Positions 21,624 through 32,437 are shown, numbered from the stretch's first letter. The stretch is DNA of 64,000 nt from Thalassotalea psychrophila (GCF_031583595.1 NZ_CP134145.1:682001-746000); one strand, 5' to 3'. Made by a program: numbers and translations. The notes: generated by a model not told the origin, from the letters alone.

Positions 21624-22696
21624 TTTGGTTAGGTCAGTATCTTACTGAGTTTTATTCTGGGTTTAATGTATTTCAATATTTAACCTTTAGAGCTATTTGT
21701 GCCACGTTAACCGCGCTGATTGCGTCGTTATATTTAGGGCCGAAGTTAATTCGCTATTTGCAAAAAATGCTAATCGGCCAAACTGTCCGTGACGATGGTC
21801 CTGAAAGCCATTTATCAAAATCTGGCACGCCAACAATGGGCGGGATTCTGATTTTAGGAACGATTTTATTAAGTATTTTATTATGGACCGACTTAACCAA
21901 TAGTTATGTGCAAATAATTATATTTGTGACCGTAAGCTTTGGCTTAATAGGCTTTGTTGATGACTACCGTAAAGTGGTTCGAAAAGATGCTAATGGCTTA
22001 ATTGCCCGCTGGAAGTACTTTTGGCAAACCGTAGCCGGTTTAGGTACCGCTATTTACCTATATTCTCTTTCTGCACCGGCGGATACCACCTTGCTAATTC
22101 CTTTTGTGAAAGAAGTGATGCCGCAACTTGGTTTGTTTTATATCGTATTTACCTATTTCGTAATTGTTGGTACTTCAAATGCGGTTAACTTAACCGATGG
22201 GTTAGATGGCTTAGCAATTGTGCCAACGATTTTAGTAGCTGGAGCATTTGCAGTATTTGCTTACGTTACCGGTAACATAAACTTTTCTGCCTATTTGAAT
22301 TTACCGCACATTCGTGAAGTGAGTGAAATCGTTGTGGTGTGTACTTCAATCGTTGGTGCAGGATTAGGCTTCTTGTGGTTTAACACCTACCCAGCGCAAG
22401 TATTTATGGGCGATGTTGGCTCGTTGGCTTTAGGCGCATTACTTGGTGTTATTGCAGTATTAGTAAAACAAGAATTAGTGTTGTTTATTATGGGGGGCAT
22501 TTTCGTAGTAGAAACTCTGTCGGTAATTTTACAAGTAGGCTCATATAAATTAAGAGCAAAACGAATCTTTAGAATGGCGCCTATTCATCATCATTATGAA
22601 TTAAAGGGTTGGCCGGAGCCGCGGGTAATTGTACGTTTTTGGATCATATCCGTCGTATTAGTGTTAATTGGTTTAGCAACACTGAAGTTAAGATAA
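21617..22696 (+). CDS. mraY: MraY, phospho-MurNAc-pentapeptide translocase
   Basis: A 359-residue multi-spanning inner-membrane enzyme that transfers phospho-MurNAc-pentapeptide to undecaprenyl phosphate, making lipid I. Catalytic segments are visible: [34 protein letters not shown], and the cytoplasmic His cluster [12 protein letters not shown]. Length and hydrophobic pattern (about ten segments) fit the family. GAGG precedes the ATG inside murF. Confidence 0.98.
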   Translation: MLVWLGQYLTEFYSGFNVFQYLTFRAICATLTALIASLYLGPKLIRYLQKMLIGQTVRDDGPESHLSKSGTPTMGGILILGTILLSILLWTDLTNSYVQIIIFVTVSFGLIGFVDDYRKVVRKDANGLIARWKYFWQTVAGLGTAIYLYSLSAPADTTLLIPFVKEVMPQLGLFYIVFTYFVIVGTSNAVNLTDGLDGLAIVPTILVAGAFAVFAYVTGNINFSAYLNLPHIREVSEIVVVCTSIVGAGLGFLWFNTYPAQVFMGDVGSLALGALLGVIAVLVKQELVLFIMGGIFVVETLSVILQVGSYKLRAKRIFRMAPIHHHYELKGWPEPRVIVRFWIISVVLVLIGLATLKLR

Positions 22697-22731
22697 CAAT
22701 GACTAAAAAAATAAAAGGTTTTAACCGTTAA

Positions 22732-24066
22732 ATGACAACATTGGCGTTACTGCAAGATAAAAACATATTAGTGCTTGGCTTAGGCGCCACAGGGTTATCT
22801 TGTGCGCGTTTTTTGACATCACAAAATGTTGATTTTGTTGTTAACGATTCTCGTCAAAAACCACCCGGTGTAGCAAGGTTAAAGCAATTAAATAACAAGA
22901 TACAACTGATTAGTGGTTGTTGGGATGTTGATGCAATTGCTAATGCCGATTTAATTATCGCCAGCCCCGGTGTTGATATTAACTTGCCTGAAATAGTGAA
23001 CAACCGTAAAGCGGGAAGCGAATTAATTGGCGATGTTGAGTTGTTTTGTCAGTTAAGTAACTGCAAGGTTATTGCTGTTACAGGCTCAAACGGAAAATCA
23101 ACCGTTGTTTCAATACTTGCCCATTTAGCTGAGTATTGTGAACTAGATGCCGCTCTTGCCGGTAATATCGGCTTGCCGGTACTAGATGTGGTAAATGAAG
23201 CGAAAGATTTTGTCATTCTGGAATTGTCTAGTTTTCAACTTGAAACTATGACTTCAATGCAGGCAGTCGCTGCAACAATTTTAAATATCAGCGATGACCA
23301 TTTAGACAGACATCAAACCATTGAAAATTATGCACAAATCAAGCATAAAATTTTCAGTCAAAGTAAACGTAGAGTAATAACACGCGAGCAAGATTTATCG
23401 CAACCTATAACTCAATTTACAACGGATGTTAGTTTTGGATTAGATAATCCTGATGAAGGGCACTTTGGTATTGCTGATGTTGCAGGTATTCGCTATTTGT
23501 GTTTTGGCGATACAAGTTTAGTCGCTTGTAATCAGCTACCAATAGTTGGTAAACACAACGAGTTAAATTGTCTAGCAGCATTAGCATTAGGTTACTGTGC
23601 TGGTTGGCCTATAGATAAAATGGTTAAAGGTTTAGCCTCTTTTGAAGGACTAGATCACCGTTGCAAACAAGTCGACAGTGGTGATGACATCGTTTGGGTT
23701 AATGACTCGAAAGCAACCAATATTGGTGCAACTTTAGCGGCTATCGATGGCCTGGCGAGTAGCCACCATAAATTAATTCTTATTGCTGGTGGTGATGGCA
23801 AAGGTGCTAACTTTAATGAATTAAAACCTGCACTTGCTCATGTAGACCATCTAGTAACTTTAGGCAAAGATGGTCCGCAAATAGCGGCATTAAAAGCTGA
23901 TAGTATTCAAGTCGCTACATTACAAGAAGCTGTCACAGCGAGTCGTAAACTGGCAAATACGGGTGATATGGTTTTACTGTCGCCAGCATGTGCCAGCATA
24001 GACATGTTTAACAATTATATGCAGCGCGGCGATATGTTTATTGAAGCAATCAGGGAGGCAAGCTAA
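22732..24066 (+). CDS. murD: MurD, D-glutamate-adding ligase
   Basis: A 444-residue Mur ligase that adds D-glutamate to UDP-MurNAc-L-Ala. A Rossmann-type N-terminus (VLGLGATGLSCARFL), the ATP loop AVTGSNGKSTVVS, and the C-terminal WVNDSKATNIGAT and SPACASIDMF stretches identify it. It follows mraY after 35 bases. Its TAA stop shares one base with the ftsW ATG. Confidence 0.97.
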   Translation: MTTLALLQDKNILVLGLGATGLSCARFLTSQNVDFVVNDSRQKPPGVARLKQLNNKIQLISGCWDVDAIANADLIIASPGVDINLPEIVNNRKAGSELIGDVELFCQLSNCKVIAVTGSNGKSTVVSILAHLAEYCELDAALAGNIGLPVLDVVNEAKDFVILELSSFQLETMTSMQAVAATILNISDDHLDRHQTIENYAQIKHKIFSQSKRRVITREQDLSQPITQFTTDVSFGLDNPDEGHFGIADVAGIRYLCFGDTSLVACNQLPIVGKHNELNCLAALALGYCAGWPIDKMVKGLASFEGLDHRCKQVDSGDDIVWVNDSKATNIGATLAAIDGLASSHHKLILIAGGDGKGANFNELKPALAHVDHLVTLGKDGPQIAALKADSIQVATLQEAVTASRKLANTGDMVLLSPACASIDMFNNYMQRGDMFIEAIREAS

Positions 24067-25268
24067 TGGCTATTTCAATGCCTTCGGTTAGGCTTCCTGA
24101 GTTACCTTCTTGGCTTTTTGAAAGTCAAACAGCAAAAAACCAAGTAACCTTTGATCGTGGTTTTATCGTTATTGCACTAGCTATGTACCTGATTGGATTG
24201 ATCATGGTCGCAAGTTCTTCAATGCCAATTGGTGAAAAGTTATTTAATAATCCTTTCCACTTTGTTATTCGCCATGCCATTTACATTGTGATGAGCTTAT
24301 TTATTGCTGCTATAGCACTTAGAGTGGAAATGCATCATTGGCAAAAATCGAGCTGGGTTTTATTGCTGTTAGCGATGTTTTTGTTGGTCGCAGTTCTCAT
24401 CATTGGTCGTACGGTAAATGGTTCCACACGTTGGATCATGGTGGGGCCAATTAACATTCAAGCCGCTGAGCCAGCCAAGCTTTTCTTCTTCTGTTATTTG
24501 TCAGCTTACCTAGTAAGGCGTCGAGATGAAGTGATGGATAACTTTAAAGGCTTTTTTAAACCATTATTAGTGTTATTTTTGCTAGCAGTTTTGTTATTAT
24601 TAGAGCCTGATCTAGGCACGGTAATTGTAATGGGGGCAACGGCCCTTGGTTTACTATTTTTAGCCGGTGCAAAGTTATGGCAATTTTTTGCTATTGTTGC
24701 TGTAGTTTTGAGCGCATTTGTAATGTTGGTTATCTTTGAACCGTACCGTTTACGCAGGGTTACGTCGTTTTTAGATCCTTGGCAGGATGAATTTGGTAGT
24801 GGTTATCAATTAACACAATCGTTAATGGCGTATAGCCGTGGCGAATTTTTTGGTCAAGGTTTAGGTAACAGCGTACAAAAACTCGATTATTTACCAGAGG
24901 CTCATACGGATTTTGTTATGGCGGTTGTTGGTGAAGAATTTGGTTTTATTGGTATTGTGTTTTTATTAGGCCTTTGTTTAACCCTTGTGATCAAAGCATT
25001 GTTGTTAGGCAAAAGAGCATTAGAAAAAGAAAAGTATTTCGAAGGTTTCTTCGCTTATGCCATTGGTATTTGGATGAGCTTTCAAGCGGCAGTTAATGTT
25101 GGTGCAAGTGCGGGAATATTCCCGACTAAAGGATTAACCATGCCGTTGATTAGTTATGGTGGAAGTTCAATGATTGTCATGACGTTGGCGATAGTGGTAT
25201 TAATTCGCATTGATCATGAATTACGGTTGCAGTCAATCCAAGCAACCGCAAAAGGAGGGCGTAAGTAG
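24066..25268 (+). CDS. ftsW: FtsW, SEDS lipid II polymerase
   Basis: A 400-residue SEDS-family membrane glycosyltransferase that polymerises lipid II at the septum together with FtsI. About ten membrane segments are seen. Signatures are NGSTRWI, the AEPAKLFFF stretch, EAHTDFVMAVVGEEFG, and the C-terminal PLISYGGSSM. The gene ends ...KGGRK with a TAG whose last base begins a GTG. That GTG starts a murG remnant, not murG itself. The ftsW end sequence is copied again just before the true murG start. Confidence 0.97.
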   Translation: MAISMPSVRLPELPSWLFESQTAKNQVTFDRGFIVIALAMYLIGLIMVASSSMPIGEKLFNNPFHFVIRHAIYIVMSLFIAAIALRVEMHHWQKSSWVLLLLAMFLLVAVLIIGRTVNGSTRWIMVGPINIQAAEPAKLFFFCYLSAYLVRRRDEVMDNFKGFFKPLLVLFLLAVLLLLEPDLGTVIVMGATALGLLFLAGAKLWQFFAIVAVVLSAFVMLVIFEPYRLRRVTSFLDPWQDEFGSGYQLTQSLMAYSRGEFFGQGLGNSVQKLDYLPEAHTDFVMAVVGEEFGFIGIVFLLGLCLTLVIKALLLGKRALEKEKYFEGFFAYAIGIWMSFQAAVNVGASAGIFPTKGLTMPLISYGGSSMIVMTLAIVVLIRIDHELRLQSIQATAKGGRK

Positions 25269-25381
25269 TGTCTAAACGTCCAACGATATTAGTAATGGCG
25301 GGTGGCGATTGGGTAGGTCATATCTTTCCTGCGCTTTTTGTCGCCGAAAATTTACAAGTCTTTAATGGAGGGCGTAAGTAG
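25268..25381 (+). pseudogene. 37-codon murG 5' remnant between ftsW and murG
   Basis: A GTG-started frame of 37 codons copies the first 30 codons of murG and then ends with the same NGGRK-TAG tail as ftsW. The nucleotide-sugar loop GGTGGH is altered to GGDWVGH by a one-codon insertion and substitutions. Over the 13 codons before that point, all six differences from murG are synonymous third-base changes. Both ends keep the TAGTG overlap, so ftsW, the minigene and murG form a chain of one-base stop/start overlaps. It could be a decayed duplication, a recombination scar from a divergent murG allele, or a translated leader. It cannot encode a working enzyme. Confidence 0.9.
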
Positions 25382-26457
25382 TGTCTAAACGTCCTACTAT
25401 TTTAGTGATGGCAGGTGGAACAGGGGGGCATATCTTTCCTGGGCTTGCTGTTGCTGAAAATTTACAAGCACAAGGTTGGCATGTGCATTGGCTTGGTACG
25501 AGTGATCGTATGGAAGCACAAGTGATCCCGGCTAATGGTATTGATATTTCATTTATTAATATTGCTGGTTTACGCGGCAAAGGTATTAAGTCTTGGTTAA
25601 CTATGCCGTTTAAAGTGCTGCAATCGGTTTTTCAATCATTAAAAGTACTTAAACAAGTGCAACCTGATGTGGTTTTAGGTATGGGCGGCTATGCAAGTGC
25701 TCCAGGTGGATTAGCTGCTTGGTTAAAACGTGTTCCGCTAGTTTTACATGAACAAAATGCGGTTGCAGGTATGTCGAATCGCTATTTGGCAAAAATTGCC
25801 ACGAAAGTGTTAAGTGCGTTTCCAAACGCATTTGCGTTGCCTGTTACTAGTACTGTCGTTGGTAACCCTGTGCGTAGTGATATTAGTAAATTAAATACTA
25901 GCGAAGAACGAGAAATCACTAAAAAAGTATTGGTAGTTGGCGGCAGTTTAGGGGCAAAAATTTTGAACGATACCGTGCCGCAAGCAATAAGCCAAATTAA
26001 GCTACAAGACATTGATGTTTGGCATCAAACTGGTAGTGGTAATAGCGCAGCAATTACAGCTTCATACGAAGACTACGGCGTAAATAAAGATAAAGTAAAA
26101 GTAACTGATTTTATCGATGAAATGTCGGTTGCTTATGATTGGGCTGATTTGGTCATTTGTCGTGCTGGTGCATTGACTGTTTCGGAGCTTGCGATGGCAG
26201 GCAAGCCGGCTATATTTGTTCCACTACCGCATGCTGTGGATGATCATCAAACAAAAAATGCTGAGTACCTGGTAAAACAAGGTGGCGCGAAGTTAATGCC
26301 ACAAGATAAGTTTAACGCTACTGTGCTGGCGCAAAAATTAAATTTATTGTTTAGCTCAGATATGGCGCTACGCAATATGGCGAAAGCGAGTAAATCCGCT
26401 TCTACTCCCAATGCTACCCAAGTGGTTGCTGATATTTGTAAGGCATTGGTGAAATAA
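25381..26457 (+). CDS. murG: MurG, lipid II-forming GlcNAc transferase
   Basis: A 358-residue peripheral inner-membrane GT28 glycosyltransferase that adds GlcNAc to lipid I to give lipid II. The N-terminal [17 protein letters not shown] loop, [12 protein letters not shown], and the UDP-GlcNAc site [19 protein letters not shown] with [10 protein letters not shown] are intact. It starts with GTG overlapping the TAG of the upstream remnant; GGAGGG lies a suitable distance ahead in that remnant's tail. Its TAA overlaps the murC ATG. Confidence 0.97.
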   Translation: MSKRPTILVMAGGTGGHIFPGLAVAENLQAQGWHVHWLGTSDRMEAQVIPANGIDISFINIAGLRGKGIKSWLTMPFKVLQSVFQSLKVLKQVQPDVVLGMGGYASAPGGLAAWLKRVPLVLHEQNAVAGMSNRYLAKIATKVLSAFPNAFALPVTSTVVGNPVRSDISKLNTSEEREITKKVLVVGGSLGAKILNDTVPQAISQIKLQDIDVWHQTGSGNSAAITASYEDYGVNKDKVKVTDFIDEMSVAYDWADLVICRAGALTVSELAMAGKPAIFVPLPHAVDDHQTKNAEYLVKQGGAKLMPQDKFNATVLAQKLNLLFSSDMALRNMAKASKSASTPNATQVVADICKALVK

Positions 26458-27899
26458 TGAATGAATTAACTATGAAAATTCCAGAAATGCGTCGTGTAAA
26501 AGTTATCCATTTTGTTGGCATCGGTGGTGCTGGTATGGGTGGTATTGCTGAAGTTTTATTAAATGAAGGTTACAACGTAACCGGTTCAGACATCAGTGTT
26601 AACCCTGTTGTTAATCGACTGACTAAACTTGGCGCTAACATTACTATCGGCCATAAACCTGAAAATATTCAAGGCGCAAGTGTAATTGTTGTATCTACTG
26701 CAATTAACAAGAAAAATGTTGAGTTAATAACCGCACAAGAGCGACGAATTCCAGTGGTACGTCGCGCTGAGATGTTAGCTGAGCTTATGCGCTTTAGACA
26801 CGGTATCGCGATTGCAGGTACTCATGGCAAAACTACTACGACGAGCTTAATCGCCAGCATTATGGCTGAAGGTGATCTTGACCCTACTTTTGTTATTGGT
26901 GGTTTGTTAAATAGCGCTGGTACTAATGCTCGTTTAGGTAAAAGTCGTTATTTAGTCGCTGAAGCAGATGAAAGTGATGCGTCATTTTTGCATCTGCAAC
27001 CGATGGTGTCAGTAGTAACCAATATCGATGCTGATCATATGGAAACTTATGACGGCGATTTTGAAAAGTTAAAAGATACCTATATCGAATTTTTACATAA
27101 CCTGCCATTTTATGGTTTAGCCGTTATGTGTATTGATAATCCTGTAGTTCGTGAATTACTACCAAAAATTGGTCGCCAAATTACTACCTACGGCTTCAGC
27201 CAAGACGCAGATGTTAGAGGAATTGATTATCAACAAAGCGGTGAAGTAAGTAAATTTATTGTGCAACGCGCAAATAAAGACGACTTAGCTATCACCTTGA
27301 ACTTGCCTGGCTTGCATAATGTTGCTAATGCCTTAGCAGCTATAACTGTGGCTACTGATGAAGGTGTAAGTGATACCGCGATTGTTGCTGCACTTGCTAA
27401 ATTTGAAGGAATAGGTCGTCGTTTTGAGCATTTAACCACGTTAACACCACAACAGGGAGATATTACCGTAATTGATGATTATGGTCATCACCCAAGTGAA
27501 GTGGCAGCAACCATTAAAGCTATGCGTACTGGTTGGCCAGAACGTCGTTTAGTGATGATGTTTCAACCACATCGTTATTCACGTACCCGTGATTTATATG
27601 AAGACTTTGTTGAAGTGCTAAGCGAAGTAGACTCATTAGTTCTTCTTGATGTGTATTCTGCTGGCGAAGACCCTATAACAAATGCCGACTCGAAAGCATT
27701 AGCTCGAAGCATACGCTTACGTGGCAGTGTTGAGCCAATTTACGTGAGCTCTACTGAGCAACTTCCTGAAATTATGGAATCAATCCTGAACGACGGTGAC
27801 ATGTTAATTACTCAAGGTGCCGGTAATATTGGTGCAATTGCAAGAGAGTTAATAACCGCGAAAAGATTGAATTTAAGAAAAGGAGCTATTAATGACTGA
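26457..27899 (+). CDS. murC: MurC, L-alanine-adding ligase
   Basis: A 480-residue Mur ligase, the first of the four, which joins L-alanine to UDP-MurNAc. [17 protein letters not shown] (nucleotide-sugar loop), [12 protein letters not shown] (ATP loop) and [14 protein letters not shown] are diagnostic. The start overlaps the murG stop by one base. The last 8 bases overlap ddl, whose AAGGAG signal sits inside murC. Confidence 0.97.
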   Translation: MNELTMKIPEMRRVKVIHFVGIGGAGMGGIAEVLLNEGYNVTGSDISVNPVVNRLTKLGANITIGHKPENIQGASVIVVSTAINKKNVELITAQERRIPVVRRAEMLAELMRFRHGIAIAGTHGKTTTTSLIASIMAEGDLDPTFVIGGLLNSAGTNARLGKSRYLVAEADESDASFLHLQPMVSVVTNIDADHMETYDGDFEKLKDTYIEFLHNLPFYGLAVMCIDNPVVRELLPKIGRQITTYGFSQDADVRGIDYQQSGEVSKFIVQRANKDDLAITLNLPGLHNVANALAAITVATDEGVSDTAIVAALAKFEGIGRRFEHLTTLTPQQGDITVIDDYGHHPSEVAATIKAMRTGWPERRLVMMFQPHRYSRTRDLYEDFVEVLSEVDSLVLLDVYSAGEDPITNADSKALARSIRLRGSVEPIYVSSTEQLPEIMESILNDGDMLITQGAGNIGAIARELITAKRLNLRKGAIND

Positions 27900-28848
27900 T
27901 CAATTAATTGATCTAGCTTCTTTAAAGCAAGAAACCATAGCAGTGTTATTTGGTGGTGACAGTGCCGAGCGTGAAGTATCACTAAGCTCTGGAACTGCAA
28001 TTACAGAAGGTTTAATAAACGCAGGCTTTAAGGTAAAAGCTATCGATACTCAAGGTTTCGACTTAGCTAACTTGAAAACCGAAAACATAGACCGAGTGTT
28101 TATCGCTTTACATGGCCGCGGTGGTGAAGACGGTTGTATTCAAGGAGCACTTGAATACTTAAGTATCCCTTATACCGGCTCAGGTGTTTTGGGCTCAGCA
28201 TTATCAATGGATAAAGTTAGAAGCAAGCAAGTTTTCAAAGCAATGAATTTGCCAACTGCTGATTTTGCCGTAGTTAACGAAGAAGACTTTAATGCCAATA
28301 CTGCTGAGATGGTTTTAAACCAACTTGGTAACAAGGTAATGGTTAAACCAGCTAACGAAGGCTCAAGCATTGGTATGGCTATTGCCAACGATGTTGATGA
28401 ATTAAACGCGGCGTTATTAGATGCCTTTAAATATGATCAGCAAATACTTGTTGAAGCTTGGTTAAGCGGTGCGGAATTTACTGTTGCCATTTTAGGCGAT
28501 GAAGCGCTGCCGGCAATTTCAATGGTTACTCCACATGAGTTTTATGATTACCAAGCAAAGTATCAAAGTCATAGTACTCAGTATTTATGTCCTTGCGGCT
28601 TAGATGCTGACCTTGAAAATGAATTAAAAGTCATTTCGTTAAAAGCATTTAAAGCAACGGGCGCAAAAGGTTGGGGCCGAGTGGATTTAATGCAAGATGA
28701 CCAGGGCAACTTCAACTTATTAGAAGTTAATACGGTACCAGGTATGACCGTGACATCTTTAGTACCCAAAGCAGCGAAAGTTGCTGGCTTAAGCTTCGAG
28801 CAATTAGTAACTCGGGTATTACAACTTAGTGACACTAACAAGGGTTAA
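27892..28848 (+). CDS. ddlB: D-alanine--D-alanine ligase
   Basis: A 318-residue ATP-grasp enzyme making the D-Ala-D-Ala dipeptide used by MurF. Signatures are [32 protein letters not shown], and the C-terminal [25 protein letters not shown] carries the Tyr typical of D-Ala-D-Ala rather than D-Ala-D-Lac ligases. It is placed between murC and ftsQ as in E. coli, where the copy is DdlB. Confidence 0.97.
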   Translation: MTDQLIDLASLKQETIAVLFGGDSAEREVSLSSGTAITEGLINAGFKVKAIDTQGFDLANLKTENIDRVFIALHGRGGEDGCIQGALEYLSIPYTGSGVLGSALSMDKVRSKQVFKAMNLPTADFAVVNEEDFNANTAEMVLNQLGNKVMVKPANEGSSIGMAIANDVDELNAALLDAFKYDQQILVEAWLSGAEFTVAILGDEALPAISMVTPHEFYDYQAKYQSHSTQYLCPCGLDADLENELKVISLKAFKATGAKGWGRVDLMQDDQGNFNLLEVNTVPGMTVTSLVPKAAKVAGLSFEQLVTRVLQLSDTNKG

Positions 28849-28864
28849 TTGGTAAATATAAAAG

Positions 28865-29653
28865 ATGAATAAGCAAACACAACTTGATTTAAAAAACGCA
28901 CCCTGGACCTTTTGGTCTGGGTTTAGTTTTTTTATTCTAGTTTGTTTGTTTATCATGATTGGTAGCTATTACCTGTTCGATTCAATGCTTGAAGATGAAG
29001 CTGCGCCAGTTTCATCACTGGTAATTAAAGGGAATATTCCCTACACCAAAAATGAAGAGATTGTCGCGGTGTTAAAGCAAAATACGCTTGGCAATTTTTT
29101 TCAGTTAGATGTTAATAATATCCAACAAAACTTAGAAAGTTTACCTTGGGTTTATTCTGCGTCAGTACGTAAACAATGGCCTAATGAAGTTCGCGTTTAT
29201 GTAATAGACCAAACACCAGTTGCACAATGGAATGATGATTTTTTTATTAATGAACATGGCGTTATTTTTCAAGCAGATAAAAGTAGAGTGCAAAATAAAT
29301 TGCCAAAATTATTTGGCCCTGAAGGCAGTGAAGTACTGGCTTTACAAAATTATAGAAATTTGAATAATTTGTTAACTTACATTCAAGTTGGCATTGATGA
29401 ATTAGTACTAACAGAGCGTCATGCTTGGCAATTAACGTTAGCTGATGGCGTCTTTCTTGATTTAGGTCGAGAAGATAGAGTGACAAGAGTGCAGCGCTTT
29501 ATGGAAGCTTACGAGCAGATAAAAGCGTATGCAAAAAAAGATATGCAAGTTGACTATGTTGACTTGCGCTATGACACCGGAATGGCTGTAGGCTGGAAAC
29601 CAGTGTTGGTTGATGATTTAAAACAATTACAAGAGCAAAAAACAAATGCCTAA
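28865..29653 (+). CDS. ftsQ: Cell division protein FtsQ
   Basis: A 262-residue bitopic protein with a short cytoplasmic N-terminus, a membrane segment (about 14-37) and a periplasmic POTRA domain (from about VSSLVIKGNIPYTKNEEIV) followed by a beta domain (LPWVYSASVRKQWPNEVRVYV, the segment that contacts FtsB in homologues). It recruits FtsBL and links them to FtsK/FtsW. The order ddl-ftsQ-ftsA-ftsZ is conserved. Its last 8 bases overlap ftsA. Confidence 0.95.
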   Translation: MNKQTQLDLKNAPWTFWSGFSFFILVCLFIMIGSYYLFDSMLEDEAAPVSSLVIKGNIPYTKNEEIVAVLKQNTLGNFFQLDVNNIQQNLESLPWVYSASVRKQWPNEVRVYVIDQTPVAQWNDDFFINEHGVIFQADKSRVQNKLPKLFGPEGSEVLALQNYRNLNNLLTYIQVGIDELVLTERHAWQLTLADGVFLDLGREDRVTRVQRFMEAYEQIKAYAKKDMQVDYVDLRYDTGMAVGWKPVLVDDLKQLQEQKTNA

Positions 29654-30881
29654 AGCCATAGAAAGAAATTTAGTTGTTGGCCTAGATATAGGAACATCGA
29701 AAATCGTTGCCGTAGTCGGTGAAGTAACGCCTGATGATGAATTAAGTATTATCGGTGTAGGTCATCATGCAGCACGAGGTATGGATAAAGGCGGAGTTAA
29801 CGATCTTAATTTGGTAATTCAGTCTATCCAACGAGCGGTAAATGAAGCTGAATTGATGGCTGATTGCCGTATTGGCTCTGTCTATTTGGGTATATCGGGT
29901 AAGCATGTTAGCTGTCAAAACGAAAATGGCATGGTGCCAATTAACGACCATGAAGTGATGCAAGAGGACGTTGATAATGTAATACATACAGCTCGTTCAG
30001 TGCCTATGTCAGCAGAGCGACGTATGTTGCATGTGTTACCGCAAGAATACAGTGTCGACGTGCAAGAAGGTATTAAGAGTCCTATTGGTATGTCTGGTGT
30101 GCGTATGGAAGCTAAAGTTCATATCGTAACGTGTGCTAACGACATGGCTAAAAACATTGTTAAATGTGTAGAGCGCTGTGATTTAACTGCTGATCAATTA
30201 ATTTTCTCAGCATTAGCGTCAAGCTATTCAATATTAACTGATGATGAAAAAGAATTAGGTGTATGTGTAGTAGACATGGGCGCCGGCACAATGGATATTT
30301 CTATCTTTACAGGTGGAGCATTGCGTCATAGTGCCGTTATCCCTGTTGGTGGTAATCAGGTAACTAACGATATTGCGAAAATATTTAGAACACCACTTAG
30401 CCATGCTGAAGACATTAAAGTGCAATATGCATGCGCTCTTCGACAAATGGTAAGTATGGAAGAAAATATTGAAGTGCCAAGTGTTGGTGGTCGCCCTGCA
30501 AGAAGCATGTCACGTCATACTTTAGCTGAAGTAGTAGAGCCACGTTATCACGAGTTATTTGAGTTGATCCAAGAAGAGATTAAAGATAGCGGCTTAGAAG
30601 ATCAAATTGCTGCGGGCATCGTACTAACCGGTGGTACAGCAAAAATGGAAGGCGTTACTGAGTTTGCAGAAGAAGTTTTCCAAATGCCAGTGCGCATAGG
30701 TAGCCCATTGGATATTCAAGGTTTAAGTGATTATGTAAACGATCCAAGCTACAGCACGGTTATAGGTTTATTGAAATACGGCATTGAAGCAAGTGCTGAA
30801 GGTACAACAAATTCAACAGCGGGTGAGGGCGTAGTGAGCGCACTTACTCGGATGAAAAACTGGTTTAAGGGACAATTTTAG
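29646..30881 (+). CDS. ftsA: Cell division protein FtsA
   Basis: A 411-residue actin-fold ATPase tethering FtsZ to the membrane. The nucleotide-binding segments GLDIGTSKIVAVVGE, VVDMGAGTMDISIF and IVLTGGTAKMEG are present. The C-terminus ALTRMKNWFKGQF is an amphipathic helix, the usual FtsA membrane-targeting sequence. Length is near that of E. coli (420). Confidence 0.97.
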   Translation: MPKAIERNLVVGLDIGTSKIVAVVGEVTPDDELSIIGVGHHAARGMDKGGVNDLNLVIQSIQRAVNEAELMADCRIGSVYLGISGKHVSCQNENGMVPINDHEVMQEDVDNVIHTARSVPMSAERRMLHVLPQEYSVDVQEGIKSPIGMSGVRMEAKVHIVTCANDMAKNIVKCVERCDLTADQLIFSALASSYSILTDDEKELGVCVVDMGAGTMDISIFTGGALRHSAVIPVGGNQVTNDIAKIFRTPLSHAEDIKVQYACALRQMVSMEENIEVPSVGGRPARSMSRHTLAEVVEPRYHELFELIQEEIKDSGLEDQIAAGIVLTGGTAKMEGVTEFAEEVFQMPVRIGSPLDIQGLSDYVNDPSYSTVIGLLKYGIEASAEGTTNSTAGEGVVSALTRMKNWFKGQF

Positions 30882-30956
30882 CATTTAGCTAAAACTTAAA
30901 AATAAAAACAATTTTTTTTGGTGGAACAAAAAATACAATAGAACGGAGAGAAAATT

Positions 30957-32111
30957 ATGTTTGAATTAATGGAAGACCACAACGAAGAAGCGGTGATTAA
31001 AGTCATCGGAGTTGGCGGTGGTGGCGGTAACGCAGTAGAACACATGGTGTCACAAACCATAGAAGGTGTTGAGTTTATTACAGCCAATACTGACTCACAG
31101 GCACTACGTAACTCATCTGCTAACGTAACGTTGCAAATGGGCTGTGACGTGACTAAAGGTTTAGGTGCTGGCGCCAACCCTGAAATTGGTCGCAAAAGTG
31201 CTGAAGAAGATAGAGAGACAATTCGTCAAACTCTTCAAGGCTCTGACATGATCTTTATCGCAGCTGGTATGGGCGGTGGTACAGGTACTGGTGCTGCACC
31301 CGTAGTTGCTGAAATTGCCAAAGAAATGGGTATTTTAACGGTTGCAGTAGTAACCAAACCTTTCCCATTTGAAGGAAAAAAACGGATGAACTATGCCGAC
31401 CAAGGCATTGAGTTCTTACAAAATAATGTTGATTCATTAATTACTATTCCTAACGAAAAACTGTTAAAAGTATTAGGCCCTGGTACTAGTTTATTAGATG
31501 CGTTTAAAGCAGCTAATAATGTTTTACTTGGTGCGGTACAAGGTATTGCTGAGTTAATTACTCGTCCAGGTTTAATCAATGTCGATTTCGCCGATGTACG
31601 TACAGTAATGTCTGAAATGGGTACTGCAATGATGGGATCTGGCCAAGCATCTGGTGAAGATCGTGCTGAAGAAGCGGCAGAAGCTGCTATTTCTAGTCCA
31701 CTACTTGAAGATGTAGATTTAGCTGGTGCTCGTGGTATCTTAGTAAACATAACTGCTGGTATGGATATCTCAATTGATGAGTTTGAAACAGTAGGTAATG
31801 CAGTCAAAGCATTTGCATCAGAAAATGCTACCGTGGTAGTAGGTGCAGTAATTGACCCTGAAATGACTGAAGAGTTGCGCGTAACTGTTGTTGCAACAGG
31901 TATTGGCCAACAAAACAAACCTGAAATTTCAATTGTACCACCAATGCAAAAGCCTGAGCCTATGGTAGTAAACGCAAGCTACGCGCCATCTCCTGAGCCT
32001 GAAATTGCTAATAACACGTACAATGAAACTAACACTGCGCCGCAAACGGCACCTGCAGTAGAAACTGATTACCTAGATATTCCTGCATTTTTACGAAAGC
32101 AGGCTGACTAG
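30957..32111 (+). CDS. ftsZ: Cell division GTPase FtsZ
   Basis: A 384-residue tubulin homologue forming the Z-ring. The tubulin signature [18 protein letters not shown], the [13 protein letters not shown] nucleotide loop, and the T7-loop [11 protein letters not shown] are intact. A linker of about 55 residues leads to the C-terminal peptide [14 protein letters not shown], which binds FtsA and ZipA. A 75-base leader with ACGGAGAG separates it from ftsA. Directly after the stop codon come three copies of a 7-bp repeat. Confidence 0.98.
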   Translation: MFELMEDHNEEAVIKVIGVGGGGGNAVEHMVSQTIEGVEFITANTDSQALRNSSANVTLQMGCDVTKGLGAGANPEIGRKSAEEDRETIRQTLQGSDMIFIAAGMGGGTGTGAAPVVAEIAKEMGILTVAVVTKPFPFEGKKRMNYADQGIEFLQNNVDSLITIPNEKLLKVLGPGTSLLDAFKAANNVLLGAVQGIAELITRPGLINVDFADVRTVMSEMGTAMMGSGQASGEDRAEEAAEAAISSPLLEDVDLAGARGILVNITAGMDISIDEFETVGNAVKAFASENATVVVGAVIDPEMTEELRVTVVATGIGQQNKPEISIVPPMQKPEPMVVNASYAPSPEPEIANNTYNETNTAPQTAPAVETDYLDIPAFLRKQAD

Positions 32112-32117
32112 AATCTT

Positions 32118-32138
32118 TAGGAACTAGGAACTAGGAAC
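32118..32138 (+). repeat. 7-bp tandem repeat TAGGAAC, 3 copies
   Basis: Three perfect TAGGAAC units lie 6 bases after the ftsZ stop. The same unit, in the sense orientation of the upstream gene, is repeated eight times after pilC (43814-43872). Confidence 0.9.
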
Positions 32139-32344
32139 TAAGGGCTAAGAGCAAAAACTGATCAATCGTTCCTTCACTCTTTCCTGAATTTACTTCAGGT
32201 TCTATGTAAGGTCTGTTCAGCTGTTGTTCAGGTTTAAAGTGGTAAGTTAATTGAAGGTTTTAAGTTTAATAATTGCTGTTTAATTACAACTAGTTACAAG
32301 TGGTAATAAGTTGTTAGCAAATTTTAGGCCAAAACCGTTATCTT

Positions 32345-32373
32345 TTGACTACAAAGGCAAATTTTGCTATATT
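32345..32373 (+). promoter_or_regulatory. Predicted sigma-70 promoter of lpxC
   Basis: TTGACT (32345-32350) and TATATT (32368-32373) are separated by 17 bases, with TGC directly before the -10 (extended -10). Transcription would begin near 32380, giving a leader of about 58 bases that contains an AATTAACAAATTGTTAATT palindrome. This is the best-looking promoter in the window. Confidence 0.82.
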
Positions 32374-32437
32374 ACGCGTCCACTAAATTAACAAATTGTT
32401 AATTGTGTCGGTTGGAACGCAAGATTTAAGGCGAATT

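Larger units (their letters stand above)
32112..32437. other. Intergenic region ftsZ / lpxC
   Basis: A 326-base region without a gene. It begins with three 7-bp TAGGAAC repeats (32118-32138), 6 bases past the ftsZ stop. I see no convincing terminator with a T run. The right third holds the lpxC promoter and a 19-bp palindrome around 32386-32404 in the leader. A short in-frame extension upstream of lpxC (from 32396) is not supported. Confidence 0.7.

Noticed and set aside
31391..31918. 175-residue minus-strand ORF
   Set aside because: It is the antisense of ftsZ, Ser/Ala/Thr-rich, caused by codon bias of the real gene.
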